Shown here: positions 30,221 through 38,020 of the stretch, one piece after another
How the letters are laid out: every line of letters starts with the position of its first letter
Numbering within the stretch: position 1 is the first letter of the stretch
Source: Lysobacter concretionis Ko07 = DSM 16239
Lineage (GTDB): Bacteria > Pseudomonadota > Gammaproteobacteria > Xanthomonadales > Xanthomonadaceae
Length of the DNA: 64,000 bases
Direction of reading: 5' to 3'
Assembly: GCF_000768345.1 (NCBI RefSeq)
Contig: NZ_AVPS01000010.1
Span: forward strand, 1-64,000
Notes under the pieces: generated by a model
Databases searched by the model: none
The model's input: only the letters and a program-made list of their open reading frames with translations
What the model was told of the DNA's origin: nothing
Translations under genes and position numbers: made by a program

Positions 30221-30943
30221 TCACTGCGTCCGGATCGGCAGGAGGTGGGGGCGGAACAGGGGGCTTCCGGCTGTGGCGGGGTCGCGCAGGGGCTGGCCGA
30301 TGGTCATTGGCGACCGCGTCGATCCACGCCCGGCTGGCGGAAACGCAATCGGCCGGGTCGGTGGATTGCCGCCGCGGCACTTGAGCACGCGTAGCTGCGA
30401 CGGCTCGGCTTCGACCGCGATCCGCAGCGCCGCCGGCGACGGGTTCGCCGCCGCCTTCATCGGCCGCATCGCAAAACCCAGGCATTGGCCGGCCTCCGCG
30501 GCGACCTGCAACCGGCGCAGGGCGCGATCGTCGGCCTGCTGCGGCCAGCACAGCACGGCGGAGCAGGCCGCCGAGCGCAGGCATTGCTCGGTCGCCCACA
30601 ACGCATTGCGTGCATCGGCACGGATCACCTGCAAGCGACTCAACTGCACCCCCGTCTGCGCCCACGCGACCGCGAACGGCAGGTAGGGCGGAGCGATCAG
30701 CACCACCATGCCGTCAGCGCGCGACAGCCGCGCCAGGGTCGGCCACAGCAGGCGCAACTCGCCCACGCCATCGGCGGCCAGCAGCAGCTCGGTCAGCGCG
30801 TTGTCGGGCCAGCCGCCACCGGGCAGGGCGTCGTCCAGTGCGGCAAAGCCGGTGGGTTGTTTTGACGGCGCACGCGGTGCCGGCTGGCCGCGCCAGACCT
30901 GGCGCGATTCCAGCAACGCATCCAAGGCCAACACATTGCCCAT
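30221..30943 (-). CDS. imuA: SOS mutasome protein ImuA (SulA/RecA-like)
   Basis: A 240-residue ImuA protein, distantly RecA/SulA-like and part of the damage-inducible ImuA-ImuB-DnaE2 complex. TGFAALDDALPGGGWPDNALTELLLAADGVGEL is the remnant of a RecA-type N-terminal fold, and VLCWPQQADDRALRRLQVAAEAG lies in the core. Its ATG shares one base with the lexA stop (TGATG), so the two are translationally coupled. Placement directly behind lexA is typical of the SOS-controlled lexA2-imuA-imuB-dnaE2 operons of Xanthomonas and Pseudomonas. Confidence 0.9.
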   Translation of the reverse strand: MGNVLALDALLESRQVWRGQPAPRAPSKQPTGFAALDDALPGGGWPDNALTELLLAADGVGELRLLWPTLARLSRADGMVVLIAPPYLPFAVAWAQTGVQLSRLQVIRADARNALWATEQCLRSAACSAVLCWPQQADDRALRRLQVAAEAGQCLGFAMRPMKAAANPSPAALRIAVEAEPSQLRVLKCRGGNPPTRPIAFPPAGRGSTRSPMTIGQPLRDPATAGSPLFRPHLLPIRTQ

Positions 30944-31572
30944 CAGCCGGGCCGGACCAGTCCGGCAAACAGGCCTTCAATCGCGAAATCGACCACGGTC
31001 CGGTCGATCTCGATGGCCGCATACGCCGGATTGCGCGGCAGCAGGCGCAGGTGGCGGGGGCCGCTGTCGAGACGCTTGACCGTCAACTCGCCCTCGATGC
31101 GCGCGACCACGGTCTGGCCGTTGCGCGCCTGCGGCGTGCGATGCACACCGATCAGGTCGCCCGGCAGGATCGCATCGAGCAGCATCGATTCGCCCTCGAC
31201 CTCCAGCAGGTAATCCGGGCGCAGGCGGAACAGCGACGGATCCAGGGTGAGCTCCCGCCGCACCTCCGGATCCGAGCCGATCGGCGAGCCCGCCGCGACC
31301 CGGCCCAGCAGCGGCACCTGCAGGAGCCCGTCAGGCATGGCTGACGCAGCCGCTTCGGAGTCGGAGAAGGTCAGCCGGATGCCGCGCGCACGCCCGGTCG
31401 ACAGCTCGATCAACCCGGCCTGGGCCAAGGCTTCCAGGTGGTAGCGCGCCGAGCGGTTCTGGCGGAATCCGAACGCCCCCGCGATCTCCATCTGCGAGGG
31501 CGGATAGCCGTGTCGGGCGATGTGTTCGCGCAGGAACGCGAGCAGGCGGCGCTGGGTATCGGTCAGGTTCAT
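30943..31572 (-). CDS. lexA: LexA repressor of the imuA-imuB-dnaE2 operon (LexA2 type)
   Basis: A 209-residue LexA. The N-terminal winged helix (QRRLLAFLREHIARHGYPPSQMEIAGAFGF) is followed by the self-cleavage site A94-G95 (VAAGSPIG) and the peptidase dyad S129 (EGESMLL) and K166 (LTVKRLD), 37 residues apart as in E. coli LexA. RecA filaments on damaged DNA would trigger cleavage and derepress its own operon. I start at MNLTDTQRRL (31572); the frame stays open upstream for 34 residues without homology. As first gene of the cassette it is probably a second, specialised LexA; the main lexA-recA locus is not in the window. Confidence 0.92.
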   Translation of the reverse strand: MNLTDTQRRLLAFLREHIARHGYPPSQMEIAGAFGFRQNRSARYHLEALAQAGLIELSTGRARGIRLTFSDSEAAASAMPDGLLQVPLLGRVAAGSPIGSDPEVRRELTLDPSLFRLRPDYLLEVEGESMLLDAILPGDLIGVHRTPQARNGQTVVARIEGELTVKRLDSGPRHLRLLPRNPAYAAIEIDRTVVDFAIEGLFAGLVRPG

Positions 31573-31576
31573 GGTG

Positions 31577-31590
31577 CTAATTGTAGTAAC
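31577..31590 (-). promoter_or_regulatory. Possible LexA operator upstream of lexA
   Basis: GTTACTACAATTAG (minus strand), directly ahead of the lexA ATG, contains TTACTA, an element of xanthomonad LexA boxes (TTAG-N6-TACTA and variants), but spacing and symmetry are imperfect. It is a candidate only, based mainly on its place. Confidence 0.25.
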
Positions 31591-31863
31591 AAACCGGTGC
31601 GAGCAGGGGCCGGCACAAACCGAAAGACGTCCGTCTGCCCAAAGCGCATGGACGCAACGGTTACTGCTAGCCAAACCGGTTGCTACGACGAGAAGTGGAG
31701 TGCCAGCTCCGGTCGGATCTGGTCATTTCCATGGCCTTTGTCCGGCTTTCCCCGTCAGAGTTGGGCATGGAATCGGGCGCAGAGGGCGCAAGAGCGATTT
31801 CATCACCGATCGAGATGCGGCGAAGTGGAGGCTGGCGAGGAAAGCCGGAGATCCAGCGCGCAC
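31591..31863. other. Non-coding stretch between lexA and the tRNA terminator
   Basis: This part of the 355-base gap between lexA and tRNA-Met holds no ORF I would accept. Two similar motifs occur, ACAAACCGGT near 31590 and CAAACCGGTTGCTACG near 31673, and could belong to the lexA promoter. Nothing else is recognisable. Confidence 0.5.
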
Positions 31864-31889
31864 AAAAAACCCCGCAGTTACGCGGGGTT
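31864..31889 (-). terminator. Rho-independent terminator of the tRNA-Met gene
   Basis: On the minus strand AACCCCGC, a six-base loop, GCGGGGTT and a run of T form a canonical intrinsic terminator about 39 bases downstream of the tRNA CCA end. Confidence 0.9.
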
Positions 31890-31927
31890 GGCTGTGTTTC
31901 CGGTCTCGCTCCGGAGTGATCGCCGCA

Positions 31928-32004
31928 TGGTGGCTATGGGTGGACTCGAACCACCGACCCCAGCATTATGAGTGCTGTGCTCTAACCGGCTGAGCTACAT
32001 AGCC
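31928..32004 (-). tRNA. tRNA-Met (CAT anticodon, elongator type)
   Basis: The minus strand reads GGCTATGTAGCTCAGCCGG, and the acceptor stem GGCTATG pairs with CATAGCC before ACCA. The anticodon loop CTCATAA gives CAT, and the T arm is GGTGGTTCGAGTCCACC. The encoded CCA end is included. The first base pair G-C argues for elongator rather than initiator tRNA; an AUA-reading tRNA-Ile with modified CAT cannot be excluded by anticodon alone. A terminator follows. Confidence 0.93.
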
Positions 32005-32151
32005 GACGATCTGCCGCCACGGAACCGCGGCGAGCCGCAAATTTTGCTTGGGCCGGCCGGCGTTGTCAAACGTCCCGCCGGATCGGCCGTCGGCTTGTCG
32101 TGGCCGGAAGCGCGTGGCAGAGTCGGAGGCAGTCAATTCGGAGTCCGCATC

Positions 32152-32760
32152 GTGATCGATCCGGACGGTTATCGACCCAATGTAGGCATCGTGCTGATGC
32201 ATTCCGATGGTCGCCTGTTCTGGGCGCGGCGGGTGCATCGCGACGGCTGGCAGTTCCCGCAGGGCGGGATGAACACCGACGAGACGCCGGTGGAGGCGAT
32301 GTACCGCGAGCTGCGCGAGGAAACCGGGCTGCGTCCCGAGCACGTCGAAGTGCTGGGCGCGACGCCGGGCTGGCTGCGCTATCGGCTGCCGCAGCGCTCC
32401 ATCCGCCGCAATGACCGGCTGGTCTGCATCGGCCAGAAGCAGGTCTGGTTCCTGTTGCGCCTGACCGGTCAGGAGACCGATCTGCAGTTGGACGTGACCG
32501 ACAAGCCCGAGTTCGACCATTGGCGCTGGGTCGATTTCTGGTACCCGCTGGAGCATGTGGTGTTGTTCAAGCGCGATGTCTACGCGAGTGCCCTGCAGCA
32601 TCTGGCGCCGTTTGCCCAGCACGTGGCCGGCGACCAGGCGGTGCCGCTGCCGGGGCCGACCTTGACGGGCTGGAACCGGCAACGCCCACGCACCATGGGC
32701 ACAGGACGGCCATTCCGGGCGCCGTTGCGGGGCGGCGGCAAAGGCGACAATTCTAATTGA
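32152..32760 (+). CDS. rppH: RNA pyrophosphohydrolase RppH
   Basis: A Nudix hydrolase of 202 residues that removes pyrophosphate from 5'-triphosphorylated RNA and so starts mRNA decay. Typical N-terminus [15 protein letters not shown], with GTG 32152 as start and CGGAG nearby. The Nudix box is [20 protein letters not shown] plus [18 protein letters not shown] and [20 protein letters not shown] match RppH. The open frame reaches upstream over the tRNA, but nothing there is RppH-like. The basic C-terminal extension ([20 protein letters not shown]) is longer than in E. coli and common in xanthomonads. Its stop codon lies in the Fur-box region of the next gene. Confidence 0.93.
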   Translation: MIDPDGYRPNVGIVLMHSDGRLFWARRVHRDGWQFPQGGMNTDETPVEAMYRELREETGLRPEHVEVLGATPGWLRYRLPQRSIRRNDRLVCIGQKQVWFLLRLTGQETDLQLDVTDKPEFDHWRWVDFWYPLEHVVLFKRDVYASALQHLAPFAQHVAGDQAVPLPGPTLTGWNRQRPRTMGTGRPFRAPLRGGGKGDNSN

Positions 32761-32785
32761 CAATCATTCTCATTCGTAGTTGAAT
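32757..32785 (+). promoter_or_regulatory. bfd promoter overlapped by a Fur box
   Basis: TTGACAATCATTCTCATTC at 32757-32775 resembles the 19-bp Fur box (AATCATTCTCATT core). The same TTGACA could be a -35 box with TTGAAT 17 bases further as -10. Fur-Fe bound here would block transcription, so bfd should be turned on in iron shortage. Confidence 0.65.
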
Positions 32786-32827
32786 GGCGCCTGCAGCCGA
32801 TCCGGCTGCTTGTCCGGTCCAGTCAAC

Positions 32828-33031
32828 GTGTACGTCTGCATCTGCAACGGGGTAACCGACCATGACATCCGCCAGGCGGCGGAAGCCGGTTGCAAGTCCA
32901 TGGCCGAACTGACCATGCGCACCGGCGCCGGCTCCTGTTGCGGCAGTTGCGTGGACATGGCGACCGCCTTGCTGGAAGAGGCCTGCGTCACCCGCAGTCT
33001 GCCGTTACCGGTCTTGCGCCAGGCCGCCTGA
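32828..33031 (+). CDS. bfd: Bacterioferritin-associated ferredoxin Bfd
   Basis: A 67-residue 2Fe-2S protein that delivers electrons to bacterioferritin so that stored iron is released. The four cluster Cys are in YVCICNGVTDHDI and GAGSCCGSCVDMA. GTG 32828 gives the standard length and N-terminus; the frame is open 16 residues further up without homology. A Fur-box-like promoter stands 50 bases ahead. The storage partner bfr follows on the same strand 138 bases later, an arrangement in which both genes may be separately controlled by iron. Confidence 0.92.
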   Translation: MYVCICNGVTDHDIRQAAEAGCKSMAELTMRTGAGSCCGSCVDMATALLEEACVTRSLPLPVLRQAA

Positions 33032-33169
33032 TCAGCTCGAGGTCTTCCGGCGGTGGGTGCGCCCCTGCAAACGCCAATGGTTCGCGCTTGCGGTCGCATC
33101 TGATACGCGTTTAGCCGACGTGGCCGGAACCGTCTAGAGTGGGTCATCCCCAGCTGATGGAGCATGACC

Positions 33170-33640
33170 ATGAAGGGCGACGCGAAGGTCATCGAATTTC
33201 TCAACAAGGCGCTCTACAACGAGCTGACCGCGATCAACCAGTACTTCCTGCACGCCAAGATGCTGAAGAACTGGGGCCTGAAGGAGCTCGCCGAGCACGA
33301 GTACGAGGAATCGATCGACGAGATGAAACACGCCGACAAGCTGTCGGAGCGGATCCTGTTCCTCGACGGCCTGCCGAACTTCCAGGCGCTGGGCAAGCTG
33401 CGCATCGGTGAGAACCCGCGTGAGGTGCTCAACTGCGATCTCGCCCTGGAGCTGGACGGGTTGCCGCTGCTGCGCGAGGCGATCGCGCATTGCGAGAGCG
33501 TCAGCGACTACGTCAGCCGCGAGTTGTTCGTCGACATCCTGGAGTCCGAGGAAGAGCACATCGACTGGATCGAGACGCAGCTCAGCCTGATGGATCGCCT
33601 GGGCGACCAGAACTACCTGCTGACCCGCACCGGGAGCTGA
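33170..33640 (+). CDS. bfr: Bacterioferritin
   Basis: A 156-residue iron-storage subunit that forms a 24-mer shell. All dinuclear ferroxidase ligands are present in E. coli numbering: E18, E51, H54, E94, E127 and H130. The haem-ligand Met is also kept (M52 in [11 protein letters not shown]), so this is a haem-binding Bfr and not a plain ferritin. Of two in-frame ATGs, 33170 is preferred because GGAG (33159-33162) is seven bases away; for ATG 33164 the same SD would be only one base away. It lies downstream of bfd, its redox partner. Confidence 0.95.
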   Translation: MKGDAKVIEFLNKALYNELTAINQYFLHAKMLKNWGLKELAEHEYEESIDEMKHADKLSERILFLDGLPNFQALGKLRIGENPREVLNCDLALELDGLPLLREAIAHCESVSDYVSRELFVDILESEEEHIDWIETQLSLMDRLGDQNYLLTRTGS

Positions 33641-33737
33641 TCGGATTTCCCGTTCCACCAGATGATCCGCGCCTGCGGCCGGGTCGTCAGGCCGGCGCCT
33701 GCGTTGTCATCGCGATGCGGTTCAAGCCTTGGTGTGG

Positions 33738-34319
33738 TCAGGGATGGGTGGGTTTGGGCCGGCGGCGGAACAGCTTGCGCCACAACCACCACAGGCCCGC
33801 CGCCATGGTCGCGCTGATCAGTACCGCGATCGCCAACGCGACCCACGGATAGCTGAAGACCAGTGCCAGCCCGCCAACGGTGGCGACGTCTTCGGTGAGG
33901 CTCGCGGTCCAGTTGGTGACGGGCTCCGGCGAGGTGTTGAGCAAGGCACGGGAGCCGGATTTCAACAGGTGGCTGGTCAATGCCACGCCGGCACCGGTCG
34001 CCAGTGCACCGGCCCCGAGACTGCCGTCGGGCGACAGGGTGGCAGCGGCGAGAAACGCGCCGGCGGGCACCCGGGCCAGCGTTTGCAACAGATCCCAGAG
34101 GGAGTCGACGCCGGGGATCTTGTCGGCGAAGAATTCGGTGGCGGCCAGCACGCCCGACACGCCCATGACCCAGGGCGAGGCGGTGACCTCCAGCGCCTGC
34201 GGCAGGTCCAGCCAGCCGAAAAAGCCGGCCAGGCCGATGCCGAATACGGTCATGTAGACCCGGATGCCCGCCAGCCACGCGAGAACCACGCCAATTGCGA
34301 ACAGGTGCGCATCCGTCAT
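33738..34319 (-). CDS. DUF4126 membrane protein
   Basis: A 193-residue inner-membrane protein of the DUF4126 family with four to five hydrophobic segments: LFAIGVVLAWLAGIRVYMTVFGIGLAGFFG, a central AGAFLAAATLSPDGSLGAGALATGAGVALT, and ATVGGLALVFSYPWVALAIAVLISATMAAGLWWLW before a basic tail. FFADKIPGVDSLWDLLQTLARVPAG is a family hallmark. I start at MTDAHLF (34319); a longer open frame overlaps the divergent gene. Function unknown. It is convergent with bfr and divergent from the DUF6776 gene. Confidence 0.8.
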   Translation of the reverse strand: MTDAHLFAIGVVLAWLAGIRVYMTVFGIGLAGFFGWLDLPQALEVTASPWVMGVSGVLAATEFFADKIPGVDSLWDLLQTLARVPAGAFLAAATLSPDGSLGAGALATGAGVALTSHLLKSGSRALLNTSPEPVTNWTASLTEDVATVGGLALVFSYPWVALAIAVLISATMAAGLWWLWRKLFRRRPKPTHP

Positions 34320-34390
34320 CGGGCAACCTCGGTAGACTCGGGGGCGCTTACGAGTATAGGGAGCTTCGGCGGCGGCATCGCCATTGCACC

Positions 34391-35128
34391 ATGGGGAAAA
34401 CAGACCATCCGCGTTATGTGATCGTGCCGCATCGGCCCGGCCGGCGTCCGCTGTTGCTGGCGGTGCTGGTGCTGGCATGGCTGCTGACGCTCGCGGCTGC
34501 CTGGCTGGCCGCCAGTTGGTACGCCGCGCCGCAGTTGCCGGGCCTGAGCTCGTCGCTGGAATCCGCCCGCAGCGAGCTGAAGCAGGCCCGCAGCCAGTTG
34601 CAGGCGTTGAGCCAGCGGCAGGCCATCCTGGAGCGCTCGGATCAGATCAGCCGGGCGGCCAACCTCGAGGTCCAGCAGACGCTGGCCGAGCGCGATGAGG
34701 AGATCGGCGATCTGCGCGCCAATCTGGCGTTCTATGAGCGCCTGGCCGGGGCGACGGGACAGCCGAAGGGCCTGAACGTGCATTCGGCGGAATTCAGCGC
34801 CGAGGAAGGCGGCACCTGGCGTTATCAGATCGTGCTGACCCAGACCCTCCAGCGCGGGGCGATCAGCGCCGGCAAGCTGCGCTTCGCGGTTGAAGGCGTG
34901 CGCAACGGCAAGCTCGCCAGCATCCCCTGGGAGGACCTGCACCAGCGTGCGGGTGCGCCGTCGCAGGCGTATTCGTTCCGCTATTTCCAACAGCTCAAGG
35001 GCAGCGTGATGTTGCCGCCAGGCTTTACGCCACAGCGGGTGCGGGTGTCGTTGCGGGGCGAGGGTTCCTCCCCCTCCGTCGACCAGGCGCTGGCGTGGAC
35101 CCAACCTTCGCAAACAGGAGACACCTGA
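34391..35128 (+). CDS. DUF6776 membrane-anchored coiled-coil protein (first copy)
   Basis: A 245-residue protein: a short cytoplasmic N-terminus, one membrane helix at about residues 20-42 (LLLAVLVLAWLLTLAAAWLA), a coiled coil at 55-110 (SARSELKQARSQLQALSQRQ... LAERDEEIGDLRANLAFYERL), then a globular beta-rich domain ending at the C-terminus. It matches the DUF6776 pattern (ERDEEI..LRA...FYERL.GAT) that I know from xanthomonads. Its stop overlaps the bactofilin ATG (TGATG), so the two proteins are made together. A second copy lies on the other side of the bactofilin. Probable role: periplasmic cell-shape or envelope partner of the bactofilin scaffold (inference). Confidence 0.8.
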   Translation: MGKTDHPRYVIVPHRPGRRPLLLAVLVLAWLLTLAAAWLAASWYAAPQLPGLSSSLESARSELKQARSQLQALSQRQAILERSDQISRAANLEVQQTLAERDEEIGDLRANLAFYERLAGATGQPKGLNVHSAEFSAEEGGTWRYQIVLTQTLQRGAISAGKLRFAVEGVRNGKLASIPWEDLHQRAGAPSQAYSFRYFQQLKGSVMLPPGFTPQRVRVSLRGEGSSPSVDQALAWTQPSQTGDT

Positions 35129-35559
35129 TGTTGTCCAAGAAAAAGACCAGCCTGCCGGCGAGCCAGATCGATACGCTGATCGGGCCGCAAGTGGTGATCC
35201 GCGGTGATTTCCACTTCAGCGGCGGGCTGTATGTCGAAGGCCGGGTGATCGGCAAACTGATCGCCGAGGAAGGCCAGAAGGCGATGCTCACCCTGGCCGA
35301 CAACGGCAGTATCGAAGGGGAGGTGCGCGCGCCGGTGATGGTCATCAATGGCCGGGTCGATGGCGACATCCATTCCAGCGAGCGGATCGAGCTGGGTGCA
35401 AAGGCGAGGGTGGAAGGCAACGTCTACTACAAGGTGGTCCAGATGACGGCCGGCTCGGTTCTCACCGGTCGCCTGCTGCACGTGGAAGCCGCCGAAGCAC
35501 GCATCGCCGAGCTGTCCGAAGCTGAAGGGATCGCCGGGTTCGCCGTCGCCGCCGGCTGA
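35128..35559 (+). CDS. Bactofilin-family cytoskeletal protein
   Basis: A 143-residue bactofilin (DUF583), a cytoplasmic polymer-forming protein with a right-handed beta-helix core. Core: QIDTLIGPQVVIRGDFHFSG, GLYVEGRVIGKLIAEEG, then turns with GSIEGEVRAPVMVINGRVDGD and ARVEGNVYYKVVQMTAGSVLTGRL. Short basic N-terminal (SKKKTSLPAS) and Ala-rich C-terminal tails flank the helix, as usual. CAGGAG precedes ATG 35128. In other bacteria bactofilins position cell-wall enzymes. Here it sits between two homologous single-pass coiled-coil genes, which are good candidates for its membrane anchors. Confidence 0.92.
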   Translation: MLSKKKTSLPASQIDTLIGPQVVIRGDFHFSGGLYVEGRVIGKLIAEEGQKAMLTLADNGSIEGEVRAPVMVINGRVDGDIHSSERIELGAKARVEGNVYYKVVQMTAGSVLTGRLLHVEAAEARIAELSEAEGIAGFAVAAG

Positions 35560-35624
35560 CCGGGGTATTGGTGGCGTTGTAGGCTGGTCGCCGCGCACCA
35601 CGTCGCGCGCTTACCGCAGCCGTC

Positions 35625-36458
35625 ATGATCCCCACCGAACCTGCATCGGCCTCCGAAAAATCCGGCGACGACAGCCAGCCTGCTTCCAGTCCGCCAGGCG
35701 GCAAGCCGCCCGGTGCCGCCAAAAAGCCCGCGGTCCATCCACCGCTAGCCGGCTGGTTTGCCCGTGGGCCGGCTGTGCTGCTGGGAGTCTTCGTGCTCGC
35801 GCTGGTGTTCGGCGGCTGGGGGCTGTGGCGGACCGTGTCACCGGCCTCGACCGATGTGCGGGCCCGGCTGGCTGCCAGCGAAGACGCGCACGGGCAGTTG
35901 CAGGCCCGTTTCGATGATCTGAAACAGCAGGTAGCGACCCTCGGCCGCTCCGACCAGATCAGCCGCGACGCCAACCGCGACCTGCAGGGAACCCTGTCCG
36001 AGCGCGACGAGGAAATCGCCGGCCTGCGCGCGGATGTCGCGTTCTACGAGCGCCTGGTCGGTGCGACCTCGCAGCGCCGCGGCCTGACCGTGCATGCGCT
36101 GAAGATGGAACCGCAGAATGACAGCGCGTGGCAGTTCCAGGCGACCCTGACCCAGAACCTCAACCGCGGTGCGGTAAGCAGCGGCCAGCTGAGCCTGTCG
36201 ATCGAAGGCTCCAGCAACGGCAAGCTGCAGACGCTGGACTGGGACGGTCTGCGGCAGCACGACAAGGCCGAGCGGGTGCCGTTCTCGTTCAAGTATTTCC
36301 AGCAGGTGAAGGGCGATGTGTTCCTGCCGGAAGGTTTCAGCCCGGTGCGGGTGACAGTGAGCCTGCAGCCGCGCTCGGGCGCTGCGATCACCCAATCCTT
36401 CTCCTGGGCCGAGGTGACCGCGGCGAATCCGCCCGCCGCAACGACGGCGATGGAATGA
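35625..36458 (+). CDS. DUF6776 membrane-anchored coiled-coil protein (second copy)
   Basis: A 277-residue paralogue of the protein encoded upstream of the bactofilin. It has a longer Pro/Ser/Lys-rich N-terminus (about 45 residues), one membrane helix (VLLGVFVLALVFGGWGLW), the coiled coil (ASEDAHGQLQARFDDLKQQV, SERDEEIAGLRADVAFYERL) and the same C-terminal domain (TLTQNLNRGAVSSGQLSLSI; FSFKYFQQVKGDVFLPEGF). Shared blocks such as GRSDQISR/ERSDQISR and FRYFQQLKG/FKYFQQVKG show clear duplication, although the sequences have diverged enough for separate roles. It lies 65 bases after the bactofilin gene and 54 bases ahead of erpA. Confidence 0.8.
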   Translation: MIPTEPASASEKSGDDSQPASSPPGGKPPGAAKKPAVHPPLAGWFARGPAVLLGVFVLALVFGGWGLWRTVSPASTDVRARLAASEDAHGQLQARFDDLKQQVATLGRSDQISRDANRDLQGTLSERDEEIAGLRADVAFYERLVGATSQRRGLTVHALKMEPQNDSAWQFQATLTQNLNRGAVSSGQLSLSIEGSSNGKLQTLDWDGLRQHDKAERVPFSFKYFQQVKGDVFLPEGFSPVRVTVSLQPRSGAAITQSFSWAEVTAANPPAATTAME

Positions 36459-36512
36459 ATCGTCGCCCGCCAAGCGCTTGAATGCCCGGCGCGAACCCCC
36501 CATCCTGAGCAG

Positions 36513-36902
36513 ATGGAAAGCCAGATCATCCCGTTGCCCGGCCTCGACAGTGCGCCGGATTACCAATCGCTCGACAGCCCCCTGCAGTTCACCTCCGCCG
36601 CTGCCGCCAAGGCCGCCGAGCTGGTGGTGGAAGAGGGCAATCCGGCGCTCAAGTTGCGGGTCTATATCCAGGGTGGAGGCTGTTCCGGCTTCCAGTACGG
36701 CTTCGAGTTCGACGAGGAACAGGCCGAGGACGACCTTGCGGTGAAGACCGACGGCGTCACCCTGCTGGTCGATCCGCTGAGCCTGCAGTACCTGATGGGC
36801 GCGGTGGTCGATTACACCGAAAGCCTGCACGGCGCGCAGTTCGTGATCCGCAATCCGAACGCGAAGACCACCTGCGGCTGCGGTTCGTCGTTCGCTGCGT
36901 GA
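36513..36902 (+). CDS. erpA: Iron-sulfur cluster insertion protein ErpA (A-type carrier)
   Basis: A 129-residue A-type Fe-S carrier that passes clusters to target proteins such as those of isoprenoid synthesis. The three cluster Cys are C57 ([11 protein letters not shown]), C121 and C123 ([10 protein letters not shown]). The N-terminus (residues 1-25) is slightly longer than in E. coli ErpA. The nudC start codon lies inside its stop (GTGA), so nudC is translationally coupled. With bfd and bfr upstream the region has an iron theme, although the genes are not one operon. Confidence 0.93.
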   Translation: MESQIIPLPGLDSAPDYQSLDSPLQFTSAAAAKAAELVVEEGNPALKLRVYIQGGGCSGFQYGFEFDEEQAEDDLAVKTDGVTLLVDPLSLQYLMGAVVDYTESLHGAQFVIRNPNAKTTCGCGSSFAA

Positions 36903-37897
36903 CAGCGGACGGTGCGCCCTTCGCGTTCGTCGAAGCCGGCGCGTTCACCGACGTCGATGCGCGTTTTTCCGGTGATTGGTCGGCGCTGATTCCCGCCCGA
37001 GACGATCCGTCCTGCCACGGCGCGCTCGATCGCGCCGACCTGTTGCGCGCTGATCCGCAGGCGCTGTCGGCGCTGTGGGCGCAATCGCGGGTGCTGCTGC
37101 TTGACGAGGCCGGTTTCGCGCTTGCCGATGAGGCCGGCGCGGTGTTCGCGCCGTTGGGCGAGCAGATCAGCCAGGGGCCGGGCGGCACCGGCGCGGCGAT
37201 CTTCCTGGGGCTGGATGGCGAGCGGCGCGGCTGGTTCGCGCTGGACGCCCGCCTGACCGCGGTCGAGGCGCCCGGCCGGGTCGACCTGCGCACCGCCGCC
37301 GCGCACTGGTCGGCCTTCCACGCCAGCGTGTACGCGCAGGCGCGTGCGCTGCAGCACTGGCGCAGCCGCTACCGGTACTGCAACGTGTGCGCGGGCGAGA
37401 TCGGGTTCGAGCGCGGTGGCTGGCTCGGCCGTTGTGGCCAGTGCGGCCAGGAGCACTATCCGCGCACCGATCCGGCGGTGATCGTGGCGGTGACCGATGG
37501 CGAGCGCCTGCTGCTGGGGCGCCAGCCGGGCTGGGCGCCACGGCGGTATTCAGTGCTGGCAGGTTTTGTCGAGCCGGGTGAAACGCTGGAGCAGACCGTC
37601 GCGCGCGAAGTGCTGGAGGAGTCGCGCGTGCGCGTGCGCGCGTGCCGCTACCTGGCCTCGCAGCCGTGGCCGTTCCCGGGTCAGTTGATGCTCGGCTTCA
37701 TCGCGCTGGCCCATCCCGACCCGCCGCAGGTGGACGACGAGCTCGAAGACGCGCGCTGGTTCACTGCCGATGAGGTGCGCGCGGCCAGCGCCGCGGACAG
37801 TGACGACGGCGTGGGCCTGCGGCTGTCGCCGACGATCTCGATCTCTCGCTGGCTGACCGATTGCTGGCTGGCGGCGATGGCGTCCAGGTCCCGCTGA
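36899..37897 (+). CDS. nudC: NAD+ diphosphatase/NAD-cap hydrolase NudC
   Basis: A 332-residue Nudix enzyme that hydrolyses NADH and NAD-capped RNA. The zinc ribbon is visible in [15 protein letters not shown] and [18 protein letters not shown], followed by the Nudix box [20 protein letters not shown] and the NADH-specific [11 protein letters not shown]. Start GTG 36899 overlaps the erpA stop. The length is above E. coli NudC (257) because of a longer N-terminal domain, as in other high-GC proteobacteria. The product acts as a homodimer in the cytoplasm and complements RppH, encoded 5 kb upstream, in 5'-end processing. Confidence 0.93.
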   Translation: MTADGAPFAFVEAGAFTDVDARFSGDWSALIPARDDPSCHGALDRADLLRADPQALSALWAQSRVLLLDEAGFALADEAGAVFAPLGEQISQGPGGTGAAIFLGLDGERRGWFALDARLTAVEAPGRVDLRTAAAHWSAFHASVYAQARALQHWRSRYRYCNVCAGEIGFERGGWLGRCGQCGQEHYPRTDPAVIVAVTDGERLLLGRQPGWAPRRYSVLAGFVEPGETLEQTVAREVLEESRVRVRACRYLASQPWPFPGQLMLGFIALAHPDPPQVDDELEDARWFTADEVRAASAADSDDGVGLRLSPTISISRWLTDCWLAAMASRSR

Positions 37898-38020
37898 GGC
37901 CGGGCGCCATCGGTGGAATCCCCGCCTCGTCGAGGGGCGTTGCAGGACACTTCCAGCCGTTAGAATCGGGTCATCTGCGTGTTCGACCGCGCGCATCGCG
38001 ATCCCGGGAGGGAAACCAGC

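Noticed and set aside
31438-31971. Plus-strand frame between lexA and the tRNA gene
   Set aside because: It crosses the lexA start, the tRNA terminator and the tRNA itself, and has no homology or SD.
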